Of a DNA stretch of 64,000 nucleotides, positions 37,101-45,592 are shown one piece after another (within the stretch, counting starts at the first letter, position 1; each line of letters opens with the position of its first letter). The notes beneath the pieces are model-generated. The model was not told the origin of the DNA and searched no databases. It was given only the letters and a program-made list of their open reading frames with translations. The position numbers and the translations under genes are program-made. Source of the stretch: Myxococcales bacterium (GTDB lineage Bacteria; Myxococcota_A; Polyangia; Polyangiales; JAFGIB01); contig JAOUOP010000017.1 in assembly GCA_029880325.1 (NCBI GenBank), positions 61,190 through 125,189 of the forward strand, read 5' to 3'.

Positions 37101-39081
37101 CGCGCAAGAACCCGCCGCCTGCGATCGTGATCGGCTGGTCCCCCGTGATGCCGCGGCAGAGGCTCGCTGGCGACACCGACGCAATCGCCAACGGCGGCGG
37201 CACCGTCAGCACCTCGGCATTGCTGGCCGTGCAACCCGCGGGATTCGGATTGGCCACCTCCACCACGGGACGCCCTTCCGACAACGCGCCCATGGCGACG
37301 GTTACGTTCAGGGTCGTGCAGCGCTCGACGCCGAGCCCGTTGACGGTCACGGCCGCGCAATCGGCGATTGAATCCACGCTCGTGACGGCGCTACCGTCCA
37401 CGCTCACGGCGGGCAGCTCCTCGCCGACCTTCAAGAAGCCCGTGCCCGTAATCGCGAGCATCTTGCTGCCGTCCTCGGTGCAGACCAGCAACGGATCGAC
37501 CGCCTCGATCACCGGCCCCTCGACCACGGTCAGCAGGTCGTTGCGACTGTCCGAACAGCCCGCCGGCTGCGGGTTTTCAACTTCCACGGTCGGCATCCCC
37601 ACGCCGACCCCTCCCACCGGTATCGTCAGCGTCAAGCTCGTGCACGTCTGGACCGAGAGCTGGTCCACCTCCAGGTCCTCGCAGCCACCGGGCTCGATGG
37701 CGTCCGCGGCCAGCGCCTCGCCATCGAGGCGAACCACCGGCACCTCACCGGCGACGACCAGAAAATCGGTGCCCGTCACCACCACGTCGCGCGAGGCGTC
37801 GTCCACGCATACGAGCGGGGGCTGGACGTCGTCGATGGTCGGCGGCGGCACGATGCGCAGCGAGCCGCTGGCCGTGTTGTCGCAGCCGGCCGGCTCCGGA
37901 TTCATCACCGTCACGTCGTAGAGCTCTGGCGCCAGCGCCCCCGCCGGCACCGTGATGGTGAGCGAGCTGCACTTCTCCACCGCATGGCCCTGGGTCTCCA
38001 GCGCCTCGCAGCCGTCCATGGTGTCGACCGCGAAGTCCATGCCGCCCACGCTGACCTGGGGCGCAGCACCGTCGATGCGCAAGAAATCGCTACCGACGAT
38101 CACGAAGCTGCGTTCTTCTTCGGTGACGCAACCCAGGGGCGGTTCGACACGATCGATGCTCGGTGGCGGCACCACCCGTAGGTTGATCGCCTCCTCGGAT
38201 TTGCAGGCGGCGGTTTCCGGGTTTTGCAACACGATCCCCGGAAAGCCGTTATCGACGGAGCCCTGGGCAAGCGCGATCGTGGCCCGATCGCAGACCTCGG
38301 CGTCGAGGCCGTCGTGGGCGACGGCCGTGCAGGAATCGGCGACCAGATCGACCGCAAAGGGTGCGTCGATGCCCTCCACCTGCAGCTGCACCCGCTCGCC
38401 CTCATTGCGCAGGTAGCGGGTGCCGCCCAGGGTAATCGTGCGCTCCCCCTGATCCAGGCAAACCACGCCCGGGGTCAGTGCGCTGATCTCGGGACGCCCG
38501 ATCACCGCCAGCGATCGGGGCGACTCGATGTTGTTGCCGTTGGCATTTGCGACGGTGACATCCCACACGCCCTCCTCGAGCACACCGCTGTCGCGCGTGC
38601 TGCCCTCGGGCACGTCCTCCAGAAGTCCCCCGAGGGTCAGCTCCTGATTGACGACGAAGCTCATCCGCTGCTGACTGGCCCAGGCGAGCAGGGGCTCGTC
38701 ACCCGATCCAAAGGCATTGGTCGGGTCGGCGTCGGGGTCGCCGCTGTAGGCGACGCGATCGGGCGCAGCGACCTCCGCACCGCTCAAATCATGACTACGC
38801 GTCAAGATCACATCGGGCAGGGCGACCTTGGGATGATTGGGCACATCGATGGGCACCGGCGAGAAGGCATCACCGTGAAGCGTGACCGTCGACGTGAGCT
38901 GATCGCGGCAGATGATCTCGGGATCCACCGGCGGTGGCTCGGCCTCGGCCGCGGGTGCTTCGATGGTCGGTTTCGGCCCCTGAAGCTCCTCGCTACAACC
39001 CATCGCGACCAGTAGCGAGAGCGCCAAAACCAGCGCGTGCACGCCGCGCGATTGGAGATCGCATCCATCTCGAACGTCCAT
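34141..39081 (-). CDS. Giant lipoprotein with IPT/TIG-like repeats and Kelch propeller
   Basis: A 1646-residue protein from ATG 39081, chosen because it directly precedes a clean lipoprotein signal (ALVLALSLLVAMGCSEE, Cys about 29). At least five tandem approx. 110-residue IPT/TIG-like repeats follow, each with four conserved Cys and blocks such as TGTDFLVVAGEVPVVRLDG and VENPQPAGC. Further IPT-like domains come next (VTVTGSGLSGSPRLYLS, VVPASIVNNAATNVTLQGSG). The C-terminal third contains Kelch-like units (RYLYAIGGDAG, FYLYAFGGRDGGGG, VWVYIAGGRDSGG, LFAFGGGGGSA, FFFLAGGHDGSSA). It is likely a surface-exposed adhesion or sugar-binding protein. The TPR/barrel gene is downstream. Confidence 0.83.
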   Translation of the reverse strand: MDVRDGCDLQSRGVHALVLALSLLVAMGCSEELQGPKPTIEAPAAEAEPPPVDPEIICRDQLTSTVTLHGDAFSPVPIDVPNHPKVALPDVILTRSHDLSGAEVAAPDRVAYSGDPDADPTNAFGSGDEPLLAWASQQRMSFVVNQELTLGGLLEDVPEGSTRDSGVLEEGVWDVTVANANGNNIESPRSLAVIGRPEISALTPGVVCLDQGERTITLGGTRYLRNEGERVQLQVEGIDAPFAVDLVADSCTAVAHDGLDAEVCDRATIALAQGSVDNGFPGIVLQNPETAACKSEEAINLRVVPPPSIDRVEPPLGCVTEEERSFVIVGSDFLRIDGAAPQVSVGGMDFAVDTMDGCEALETQGHAVEKCSSLTITVPAGALAPELYDVTVMNPEPAGCDNTASGSLRIVPPPTIDDVQPPLVCVDDASRDVVVTGTDFLVVAGEVPVVRLDGEALAADAIEPGGCEDLEVDQLSVQTCTSLTLTIPVGGVGVGMPTVEVENPQPAGCSDSRNDLLTVVEGPVIEAVDPLLVCTEDGSKMLAITGTGFLKVGEELPAVSVDGSAVTSVDSIADCAAVTVNGLGVERCTTLNVTVAMGALSEGRPVVEVANPNPAGCTASNAEVLTVPPPLAIASVSPASLCRGITGDQPITIAGGGFLRVGGTDSSLSFDGTAITPTNVADCTELATASAEVIQSCNTIEATLVLDASHTADVGTMLDLTVANDQVLSCSLSDTYVLTVVDPPTITGVDIPGTVEDTQVCADTTLTLEIAGTGYVEGTTVELRNDTGTQAADSVTIGSDTMLTATWNGGIAYDAADPTFDLYVLAGGGCDSDPVINAIEVNPEPLVFFVDPPVVFNGIAVDVTVFTSGLNANSSLSSIELIDGSGVTTELSVVATPRSNRIVANIAGIDGGTSQPTFAAGDYTVKVSSTIGCVGELPGGVTLTATLNDALLSSVDPNYVSSTTATAVTVTGSGLSGSPRLYLSPTGDNGTATALRAVEVQDASLLTAVVPSGVAAGSYDLILVSEAGEVDVLAAAVVVTATEPPEIESVVPASIVNNAATNVTLQGSGFDVDTVVLDCRQPDSSQIMVAGTIQGSPTATEVVVNFDAGAAGADAGSVCLVVLSNTDGSSFGYSALSLTNSSLNLSSWVDATNMNDGRRALALEAGRPTNTSRYLYAIGGDAGMAGDEQAIGTLYESVESASVDVFGTMSSWSYQRNDLSAAVVAGSVAAAPRTQAGSARIGRFFYLTGGYDGSSAVGTVLRAEVLDPLAVPDVEDLDAHLGNGSVGLSGGLYHYRVAAIFPSDDNNNPGGESLAGELLPVQLPDRSEKIVLTLTWSEIPGAHGYRIYRSPVADAGPDSVQLLAETSCGVDSTGVCNCSASAEQCQLEDDGSLTTTGGETPMPRGSLGVWHAVDGSRCGDVDCELNTARESHAAVAVEDPAMPGTFYLYAFGGRDGGGGYLDSYEVATVVVDSGGDHMVGDFTETPGLAAPRAELGAYVFTDANAVQVQSSEVWVYIAGGRDSGGFSNFVEANAVGAGGSLEPLTLLDAADRHGNLAGYGYGQANNQLFAFGGGGGSASGGGVSAEVCDTASCLPDLQPGAWNSLGPGNNSAVRIYMGSAQESAFFFLAGGHDGSSALATTEQTVQ

Positions 39082-39259
39082 GCCTGTCGTCCCTCGTCGA
39101 CACCGCTGTCCACCAAGGCGGCGCGGCGCGTGTGAAAGAAAGGGATCACTAGGATACTGGACTTCAAAACCCGACCTCAACCGACGCTTTTTCAATTACC
39201 CCCACACCAGTGGCATAGAACCCACATCACATTTGCGCAGCCGTGATAAAGTCCTGCCC

Positions 39260-39547
39260 ATGGACAGCCGGCCACAGCGCGACGAATACGACGGACAGCG
39301 CGACCTGGCACGCTTCTGGGCGCTGGCGAAGCCACAGAGCGAGCCGGTCGCATCGCGGCTGTTCCTGCCCGGTGCGCTGCTGCTTTTGATCGCGAGCGTG
39401 CCCTTCTATCCGCTACCCCTTCCGGACATCGCCTTCGGAATGCCCAGCTGGGTGTGGGTGACGCTGCTTTGCTCGGCGCTGCTCAGCGCCCTGACCGGAT
39501 GGGCGGCCCTCGCCCGCTGGCACGACGACCGAGACACAGAGCTTTGA
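39260..39547 (+). CDS. Small two-TM protein (DUF3311/YhdT-like) paired with symporter
   Basis: A 95-residue protein with two membrane segments (LFLPGALLLLIASVPFY and MPSWVWVTLLCSALLSALTG) separated by a Pro-rich turn. Small two-TM proteins of the DUF3311 or YhdT type commonly precede sodium:solute symporters. Here the stop overlaps the symporter start (TTGA at 39544-39547), which supports a functional pair. ATG 39260 follows a region with no other good start. Confidence 0.75.
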   Translation: MDSRPQRDEYDGQRDLARFWALAKPQSEPVASRLFLPGALLLLIASVPFYPLPLPDIAFGMPSWVWVTLLCSALLSALTGWAALARWHDDRDTEL

Positions 39548-41118
39548 ACTCCCTCGATCTGGGTACCGATGCGCTGCTCTTCGTGGCGACCTACCTGGCG
39601 CTCATGCTGGGCCTGGGCGTGCTGGCACGCGCGCGCAGCACCGAAACCTCCCTGCGCGACTTCTACCTGGGAGGTTCCTCCTTCGGCTTCGTCGTACTCT
39701 TTTTGACCTTCTTCGCCACCCAGTACAGCGGCAATACCCTGCTGGGCTTCGCCGGCAGGGCCTACCAGAAAGGCGCTGCCTACGCCGTCAGCGTGACCTT
39801 CATGATCCTGGCGATCGTCGTGATCGTCAGCTACGCCCCACGGCTCTACCGGCTGTCGCAACACTTTGGCTACGTCACCCCGGCCGATTACGTCTACCAC
39901 CGCTTCGGCTCCCACGGCCTGCGCATCGCCGTGGTCGTGCTCCTCTCCTGGGGACTGTCCAACTACATCCTGGAGCAGCTGGTGGCCATGGGCCGCGGCA
40001 TCGAGGCGCTCTCGGCCGGGCGGCTGACCGCGTTGATCGTCAGCACCTTCCGCGGACTCGGACTCGGCTCGCTGGTCGCCAACGTGAGCGGTTCCGAGTT
40101 CGACTTCATGGGCGGCGTGGTGATCCTGGTGGCGGTGATGCTCATCTACGAATCGATGGGCGGTATGCGGGCGGTCGCCTTCACCGACGTGGCCCAGGGG
40201 ATTTTGCTCTTCGGCGGCTGCAGCTGCATCCTGTACCTCCTGGTCTCCACCGAAGGCGGGCTGGCGGCAGCCACCGCACGCATCGCCGAAGTCGCCCCAG
40301 AAAAGATCGCCCAGCCGAACGCCCAGGGCATCCGCACCTGGGTCAGCAATTTGATCCTGCTCGGCTTCGGCGTCGCGGTCTATCCCCATGCGGTCCAGCG
40401 CATCTTCGCCGCACGCGACCTGCCCACCCTGCGCCGCTCGCTGTCACTGATGGCGTTCATGCCCCTGCTGACGACGCTGCTGGCTTTCCTGATTGGCTAC
40501 ATCGGTCTCAGCCGCTACCCCGGCCTGGGCCCCGGTGAGAGCGACGCCATCACGATTCGGGTGCTGACCGCATTGGGTCAGGGCGAGCTGGTCAAGTGGC
40601 TCGTGATCGTCGTGCTCACTGCCGTGCTGGCCGCGATCATGTCCACCGCGGACTCGGCCCTGCTCTCTCTCGGATCCATGTTTACCAAGGACATCTACCG
40701 CGTCTACTGGAAGCCCCAGGCCAGCGCTGCCGAATGCCTGCGCGTGGGCAAGCTCTTCGGATGGCTGCTGATGGCCCTGCTGGTCGCCGGCGCCTACATC
40801 TCGCTCGAAACCAAGAGTTCGATCTGGCTGCTGATCAAACTCAAACTCGAGTTCATGGTCCAAATCGCTCCGGCCTTCGTGCTGGGCCTGTTCTCAGCGC
40901 GGCTGACGGGCCGGGCCGTGCTCTTCGGCCTGCTCGCGGGGACCGCCGTGACGCTCGTGATCTGGGGCGGCGTGATGGCCGACCTCTGGACCAGCCGCTC
41001 GCCCCTGGGCATCAGTGCCGGGGTCTGGGGCCTCTTCTGCAATGGCGGCCTGTGCCTCTTGCTGTCACCACCTTTGCCGCGCGAAGCCCGCGAGGACGAG
41101 CGCGCCACCGCGACTTGA
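39544..41118 (+). CDS. Sodium:solute symporter (SSF family)
   Basis: A 524-residue membrane protein starting at TTG 39544, overlapping the previous stop by 4 bp. It shows SSF features: TSLRDFYLGGSSFGFVVLFL, TQYSGNTLLGFAGRAYQKG, YVTPADYVYHRFG, YESMGGMRAVAFTDVAQGIL, VAVYPHAVQRIFAARD and MSTADSALLSLGSMFTKDIY (the second SSF signature). About 13 membrane segments are apparent. Closest general relatives are PanF/PutP-type transporters; the substrate is unknown. It is convergent with the next gene, 6 bases away. Confidence 0.9.
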   Translation: MNSLDLGTDALLFVATYLALMLGLGVLARARSTETSLRDFYLGGSSFGFVVLFLTFFATQYSGNTLLGFAGRAYQKGAAYAVSVTFMILAIVVIVSYAPRLYRLSQHFGYVTPADYVYHRFGSHGLRIAVVVLLSWGLSNYILEQLVAMGRGIEALSAGRLTALIVSTFRGLGLGSLVANVSGSEFDFMGGVVILVAVMLIYESMGGMRAVAFTDVAQGILLFGGCSCILYLLVSTEGGLAAATARIAEVAPEKIAQPNAQGIRTWVSNLILLGFGVAVYPHAVQRIFAARDLPTLRRSLSLMAFMPLLTTLLAFLIGYIGLSRYPGLGPGESDAITIRVLTALGQGELVKWLVIVVLTAVLAAIMSTADSALLSLGSMFTKDIYRVYWKPQASAAECLRVGKLFGWLLMALLVAGAYISLETKSSIWLLIKLKLEFMVQIAPAFVLGLFSARLTGRAVLFGLLAGTAVTLVIWGGVMADLWTSRSPLGISAGVWGLFCNGGLCLLLSPPLPREAREDERATAT

Positions 41119-41124
41119 AGGTAG

Positions 41125-42039
41125 TCACTCGGGGCGCTGGACGGCGTCGGCTTGCTTTGCAGCCGGCGTCTTGGCATCCGCGGACGCCGCGACGGCAGCG
41201 GCGGCAGGCTCGGTTGCCGGCGCGACTTGGACTTGCGGGCGCAGCTCCAGCTCCACGCGCTTGTGTTCACCGGCGGTGAGCTGCACTTCGAGGCTCGCCT
41301 CCGCAAAGAGCGGATGCCAGGCGCTCAGCCGCACCTTCTCACCCACAGGAAAGCCCTCGATGCGAAACGCACCCTGCCCATCGGTCACGACACCGAGGCG
41401 GTGGGTCAAGGTCACAATGTCGGTGCGAGCGCAGGGGGCCGTAAAGCCACAGCGCACCGGCACCACCCCCGGCTTTTCCATGGCGAACTCATAGACCTGT
41501 CCACGGGTCAAGGTCTTGATCACGCCTTCCTGATCCTGTGAAGGCATGAACGGGTAGTCGACGGTATTTTTCACCTGCACGCGGTCGCCCACCATGGCCA
41601 CGACCGTCGATGGCGACAGTCGACAGTCGTCGATCGTGAGTTCGTGAACCATGGGCGGGCGCGACGCCGGCTTCGAAAAACCGCTGACCGCCACCACCAC
41701 GCCCGACAGCCCTCCCTCCGCAGTTGCGCGCACCGGTTGACGATCTTCGGACTTGGGGGGCGTGCAGCTCTCGGGCCAAGCCCCCGCCGTCTCCGCATGT
41801 TGCAAGACCTGCCGCAACATCTGCGCCGGTTGCCAACTCGGAAGTTCGACGCCGGACGCCAACTTCACCACACCCTCGAGCACCGTATCGGCCGCAGCCG
41901 TTTTGGGCTCGGTCGCCGGCTTGGACGCGGCACTGGACTCGGTCACGGGCGACGACGGCTTTTCACACGAGCCGCAGCCCGCAAAGAGTAGAGAGCAAAA
42001 AATCGAAAAGAGCTGCCGTCGCATGGGTCTCATGGGCAT
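41125..42039 (-). CDS. Lipoprotein with cupredoxin-like and carboxypeptidase-regulatory-like domains
   Basis: A 304-residue protein with a lipobox (FSIFCSLLFAGCGS, Cys about 22) and a Ser/Ala/Thr-rich linker. Two beta domains follow. The first (HELTIDDCRLSPSTVVAMVG, VQVKNTVDYPFMPSQDQ) resembles a cupredoxin-like fold. The second (RLGVVTDGQGAFRIEGFPVG, VRLSAWHPLFAEASLEVQLT) is the carboxypeptidase regulatory-like fold. An Ala-rich tail ends the protein. No clear copper-ligand set is evident. The function is unknown. Confidence 0.75.
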   Translation of the reverse strand: MPMRPMRRQLFSIFCSLLFAGCGSCEKPSSPVTESSAASKPATEPKTAAADTVLEGVVKLASGVELPSWQPAQMLRQVLQHAETAGAWPESCTPPKSEDRQPVRATAEGGLSGVVVAVSGFSKPASRPPMVHELTIDDCRLSPSTVVAMVGDRVQVKNTVDYPFMPSQDQEGVIKTLTRGQVYEFAMEKPGVVPVRCGFTAPCARTDIVTLTHRLGVVTDGQGAFRIEGFPVGEKVRLSAWHPLFAEASLEVQLTAGEHKRVELELRPQVQVAPATEPAAAAVAASADAKTPAAKQADAVQRPE

Positions 42040-42311
42040 GGGTCGCTAGGCTAGCGCGTATTTTCCAAGCGGTGCACAGAACAGTCGGCCTCGACGCCAA
42101 GCTGCCCCTGGCCGGGCAATTCGGGTACGCTAGGACGCATCGTGCATGGGCTCGACATTTCGCTTCGTCCACAGGGGCCGGACAGGCCCTATCGCTGGCG
42201 GCATCGCCACCGGCCCGTTCGAGCAGCCCTGGAGGCCCAAGCCAACGCAGGACGCGCGCTCGGGCCCTTCAATGAACGCCCCGAACGCCCCGAAAGGATT
42301 CGGTGAAGACC

Positions 42312-43136
42312 ATGGCGTTTTGCCCCAACTGTGGGAAAGCCGTAACTGAACAGGCGACGCGATGCGCGTCCTGCGGCAAGGACCTCAACCAGCGCAAGCG
42401 AGCCCGCTTCGGCGGCACGATGATGATGAACCAGGCGGCGCCGGTAGCAGGCGCCCCAGCGCAGCCGGCCGCACCAGCGCCCGCACCGCAGCCGGCAGCC
42501 CAGGCAGCAGCTCCCGCTCCGGCTCCGACGGCTCCAGCCGCGCAGGGCGCAGACGCACCGACGCGGCAGAAGCGGCCGCGACAAGCCACCATGATCGGTA
42601 CGGGCCTGGGCGGAATGGCCGGCCTGGCACCGCCACCTGGTGCGAGACCGGGTGCGGGCGCAGCGCCCCCCGCGGCCGCGCCACCTCCGGCGGCAGCGCC
42701 AGCTCCTGCAGCCGCGCCAGTCGACGAGGCGTCCGACGCCACCCCCAAGCCGAGCCTCAAGGAGACCATGGTCGGTGCCGGCGCCATCGATTTGGCCGCC
42801 GTTTCCGCCGCCATCGGGCAGGCACAGGCCGGCGCCGAAGATGACGCGATGGATCCGGCCCTCGCCGCCACAGCGGCAAATCCTACTCCCATCGTGACCG
42901 ACGCGCTCGCCGACACCGCGCCCCAGCGGGCTTCGGGCAGCGGCGACCAAGCGGTCGCAGAAACCGATCCACCGCCCGCGGCACCGCGGCTCGCCCTCGA
43001 TGCGAGCGAGATGAGCGGCGAGATGCCCGCTGGCGTCGGCGGCGGTGGCAGCCGCGCGCTGGTCATCGGCGTCGTCGGGCTCGCGGTGATCGCCATCGGC
43101 GGCTTCGTGGCGGCGCGCATGTTGGGGCTGCTCTGA
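42312..43136 (+). CDS. Zinc-ribbon protein with Ala/Pro linker and C-terminal TM anchor
   Basis: A protein of about 274 residues starting MAFCPNCGKAVTEQATRCAS, a two-CxxC zinc ribbon. A long Ala/Pro-rich linker follows, with short repeated segments (RQATMIGTGLGGMAGL, LKETMVGAGAIDLAAV) that look like phospho-Thr or docking motifs. It ends in a membrane helix (ALVIGVVGLAVIAIGGFVAA). Similar zinc-ribbon proteins in these bacteria are linked to Ser/Thr kinase and FHA signalling, which fits the FHA genes further on. A GTG at 42303 is an alternative start. Confidence 0.75.
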   Translation: MAFCPNCGKAVTEQATRCASCGKDLNQRKRARFGGTMMMNQAAPVAGAPAQPAAPAPAPQPAAQAAAPAPAPTAPAAQGADAPTRQKRPRQATMIGTGLGGMAGLAPPPGARPGAGAAPPAAAPPPAAAPAPAAAPVDEASDATPKPSLKETMVGAGAIDLAAVSAAIGQAQAGAEDDAMDPALAATAANPTPIVTDALADTAPQRASGSGDQAVAETDPPPAAPRLALDASEMSGEMPAGVGGGGSRALVIGVVGLAVIAIGGFVAARMLGLL

Positions 43137-43152
43137 AGCGCCCGCCCCCGCC

Positions 43153-43743
43153 TCACGGCGCCGCTTGCAGTTCGCTACCCGACGCGAAGACCACGCCCAC
43201 CACGACCTCGCCAAAGCCGCGCTCGGCGGCGCTCCGGGCCAGGATCACACACCCCTCGGGCACACCCGAGCGCCAGCCGCGCGGCAGCTCGAGTTGACAG
43301 CGGCGACGCGCGATCACGTGCAACGGCCCGAGTGAAGGATCGCGCAGCTGCACGGCTCCCTCGGGAAGCGCTGGCACCGCAGCCGACGACGGAAACACCA
43401 ATGGCCCGTCGATCCTCTTTTCGCCCTGCACCCAGGCCAGTTGCACGTCGCTGTCGTTGCGAACAGGGGCGAAAAGCGCCTCCCGCAACACCTCGGGTTG
43501 GGCTCGCGGCTCGCTGCCGTGGAGGGCGCGCCGGGCCCAACGATCGAATTTCGCAAACTCCGACAGGCGGGGCTCTGCGGCACGGCGCAGACCCGCGAGC
43601 TGCTCGGTGTCGCGCTCACAGCCCCACGAAAGAAGGAGCGTGGCACAGATCCAAGCACGCCCCCAACCACCGCCATCCCTTGGGCCTGCGGCCGGTGACG
43701 CCCGACACCCGGCGACGCTCGAGCCCGGCCTGAAACGACTCAC
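43153..43743 (-). CDS. Small lipoprotein coupled to Ctp protease
   Basis: A 196-residue protein starting at GTG 43743, whose codon overlaps the protease stop (GTGA at 43740-43743). A lipoprotein signal is visible (WICATLLLSWGCERD, Cys about residue 42), followed by a helix (FAKFDRWARRALHG) and a beta-rich part (DVQLAWVQGEKRIDGPLVFP, LGPLHVIARRRC). The frame stays open far upstream, but that part is an antisense-free shadow of the protease gene. I do not recognise a family. It may be a partner or adaptor of the protease. Confidence 0.72.
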   Translation of the reverse strand: MSRFRPGSSVAGCRASPAAGPRDGGGWGRAWICATLLLSWGCERDTEQLAGLRRAAEPRLSEFAKFDRWARRALHGSEPRAQPEVLREALFAPVRNDSDVQLAWVQGEKRIDGPLVFPSSAAVPALPEGAVQLRDPSLGPLHVIARRRCQLELPRGWRSGVPEGCVILARSAAERGFGEVVVGVVFASGSELQAAP

Positions 43744-45062
43744 TTCGAACTCGCACCGGAGGCGATCAGGGCGCTCAGGATCTGATGGGCCATGGCGGCC
43801 TGATGGTCCTGCACGGGCCCCGTGTCGGCCCCCGGCGAAGCCGGCCCTCGCAGGCTCCCGCGGTTCTTCTTGTCGGCTGGCGTCGGCAGCGCCGGGTCCC
43901 CGCCCAGATGCCGCTCGAGGTCGCGCTCGCGCACCGTCGGCCGCGCGCGCTCGCGCCCCCCCCGCGCGTCGGGGTCGAGTTGCTCGACTTCCACGTCGGG
44001 CGCGATTCCGGTGGCCTGAATCGAGCGACCGCTGGGCGTGTAGTAGAGCCCCGTGGTGAGCTTGATGGCGCTGTGGTCGGGCAGCTCGATGATGTTCTGC
44101 ACGCTGCCTTTGCCGAACGTCCGAGTGCCCACCAATACGGCGCGACCGTGATCGTGCAACGCCCCGGCCACGATCTCCGATGCGCTGGCGGAATAGCCGT
44201 TGACCAAGACCACCATCGGCCATGCCGGGCGCGTTCCGGCCGCTTCGGCGCGATGTTCCCTCAGCAGTCGCCCAGCGCGCCCGCGTGTCGAAACGATGGT
44301 GCCCTCGTCGAGAAATTCATCAGCCACCATCACCGCCGCGCTCAAGAGGCCCCCGGGGTTATCGCGAAGGTCGAGGATCAGACCGCGAATGCCCCCGGCC
44401 TCGGCGCTGCGTGCGACGGCGTCATCGAGCACCGTGCGCAGCTCCGCGCCGGTGCTCTCGTGAAACGTACGCAAGCGCACGTGCAGCACGCGATCGCTAT
44501 GCAGGCGTGCGTTGACCGCTTCGATCTCGATTAACTCACGCACCAAGCTCACCTCCAGCGCCTGTTCGAGCTCCGGGCGCCGCACCGTCACGGCGACTGC
44601 GGTCCCGGGCGCACCTCGCATCAACTCGACCGCCTCGGCGATGGGCAAGTCGCGCGCACCCTTGCCCGCGATCGACAAAAAGCGATCACCGGCGCGCAAC
44701 CCGGCGCGCGCCGCGGGTCCACCCTCGGTCACCGCAACGATCGTCAACCAACCGTCACGCACTTCGATCTCGGCGCCGATGCCCGCATAGCGACCTTCGG
44801 TGTCACTCGTCAGAATCTTGAACTGCTCGGGATCCATGAACTGGGAATGTGGGTCTAGCACCTGCAACATCCCACGTATGGCTCCATAGATCAGCGTGTC
44901 GTCATCGACCGGATCCACATGGCTGTACTCCACGTGGGCCAGCGCGCGCGCGAAGATTTCCAACTTTCGGTAGGGACTGAGCGCTGTGGGTTCGGCCGCA
45001 GCGCGATCGGCCTGCAGCAGCAAAACGCACGCACAACAAAGAATCCGTAACAAAGTACCCAT
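43740..45062 (-). CDS. S41 carboxy-terminal processing protease (Ctp/Prc)
   Basis: A protein of about 440 residues with an N-terminal signal sequence (LLRILCCACVLLLQADRAAA) and a helical lead (YGAIRGMLQVLDPHSQFMDP). A PDZ domain follows (GIGAEIEVRDGWLTIVAV, GLRAGDRFLSIAGKG), then the S41 core: LILDLRDNPGGLLSAAVMVA, NGYSASASEIVAGALHDHG (catalytic Ser) and GTRTFGKGSVQ (catalytic Lys). It cleaves periplasmic proteins near their C-termini. ATG 45062 is preferred because it starts the signal peptide; ATG 45086 is possible. Confidence 0.92.
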   Translation of the reverse strand: MGTLLRILCCACVLLLQADRAAAEPTALSPYRKLEIFARALAHVEYSHVDPVDDDTLIYGAIRGMLQVLDPHSQFMDPEQFKILTSDTEGRYAGIGAEIEVRDGWLTIVAVTEGGPAARAGLRAGDRFLSIAGKGARDLPIAEAVELMRGAPGTAVAVTVRRPELEQALEVSLVRELIEIEAVNARLHSDRVLHVRLRTFHESTGAELRTVLDDAVARSAEAGGIRGLILDLRDNPGGLLSAAVMVADEFLDEGTIVSTRGRAGRLLREHRAEAAGTRPAWPMVVLVNGYSASASEIVAGALHDHGRAVLVGTRTFGKGSVQNIIELPDHSAIKLTTGLYYTPSGRSIQATGIAPDVEVEQLDPDARGGRERARPTVRERDLERHLGGDPALPTPADKKNRGSLRGPASPGADTGPVQDHQAAMAHQILSALIASGASSK

Positions 45063-45093
45063 GTTGCCCCAAGTTTTCGCGAACACTCGCGCG

Positions 45094-45123
45094 TTGACAG
45101 AGCGCCCGATGTGGTAGTGTAAT
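45094..45123 (+). promoter_or_regulatory. Sigma-70-type promoter before RHH peptide gene
   Basis: TTGACA at 45094-45099 and TGTAAT at 45118-45123, 18 bp apart, lie about 70 bases before the start at 45194. The spacing and match to consensus are good, and the region is less GC-rich than its surroundings. It diverges from the Ctp gene. Confidence 0.6.
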
Positions 45124-45193
45124 GCACTGATTCGCTGGTGTTAGGATAGGAACGATATCGGGGCATACCCGAGCCGATGAAGGAAAAGGGAGT

Positions 45194-45394
45194 ATGTCAG
45201 CGACAGACAAGCGAAAGCAGAGCCTCTACTTCCCGGAAACCATGCTGCAGGAGATCCAGAAGGAGGCCGCGCGACTGGACCGGTCGCTCTCATGGATCGT
45301 CCAACGCTGCGTCAAGATCGGACTGGCCGATATTCGCAGGCTCCCCTCGGTCAACGACATTCCGGATCCCACGGACGAAGCCAAGGCGCCGTAA
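45194..45394 (+). CDS. TIGR04563-type ribbon-helix-helix peptide
   Basis: A 66-residue peptide: KRKQSLYFPETMLQEIQKEA forms the ribbon and first helix, then ARLDRSLSWIVQRCVKIGL, then PSVNDIPDP. This pattern is the small ribbon-helix-helix family (TIGR04563) common in myxobacteria. It is a probable DNA-binding regulator with unknown targets. A purine-rich GGGAG ribosome-binding site lies just before ATG 45194, and a sigma-70-type promoter lies upstream. Confidence 0.85.
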   Translation: MSATDKRKQSLYFPETMLQEIQKEAARLDRSLSWIVQRCVKIGLADIRRLPSVNDIPDPTDEAKAP

Positions 45395-45592
45395 GCGCAG
45401 CCCCGTCCGCAAGGGCCTAGGGCCGGACCTCTCGCGAGTTCCGCGTCAACCGGCTTCAAACGCCGAGTTAGGCCCGACTCCAGGCGCGGTGAAGTAAATG
45501 AGCGAGGCGGCCACGCGGTCCTACATGCGTGGCCTTGTGGTATCTCGCAGTTGATGCAATGTGTTGTGGGTGTCTAGCTCTCTAGCCACCTA

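Noticed and set aside
43744..44223. Upstream extension of the small lipoprotein frame
   Set aside because: It lies in another frame of the Ctp protease and is Arg/Ala-rich; the GTG at 43743 coupled to the protease stop explains the gene better.
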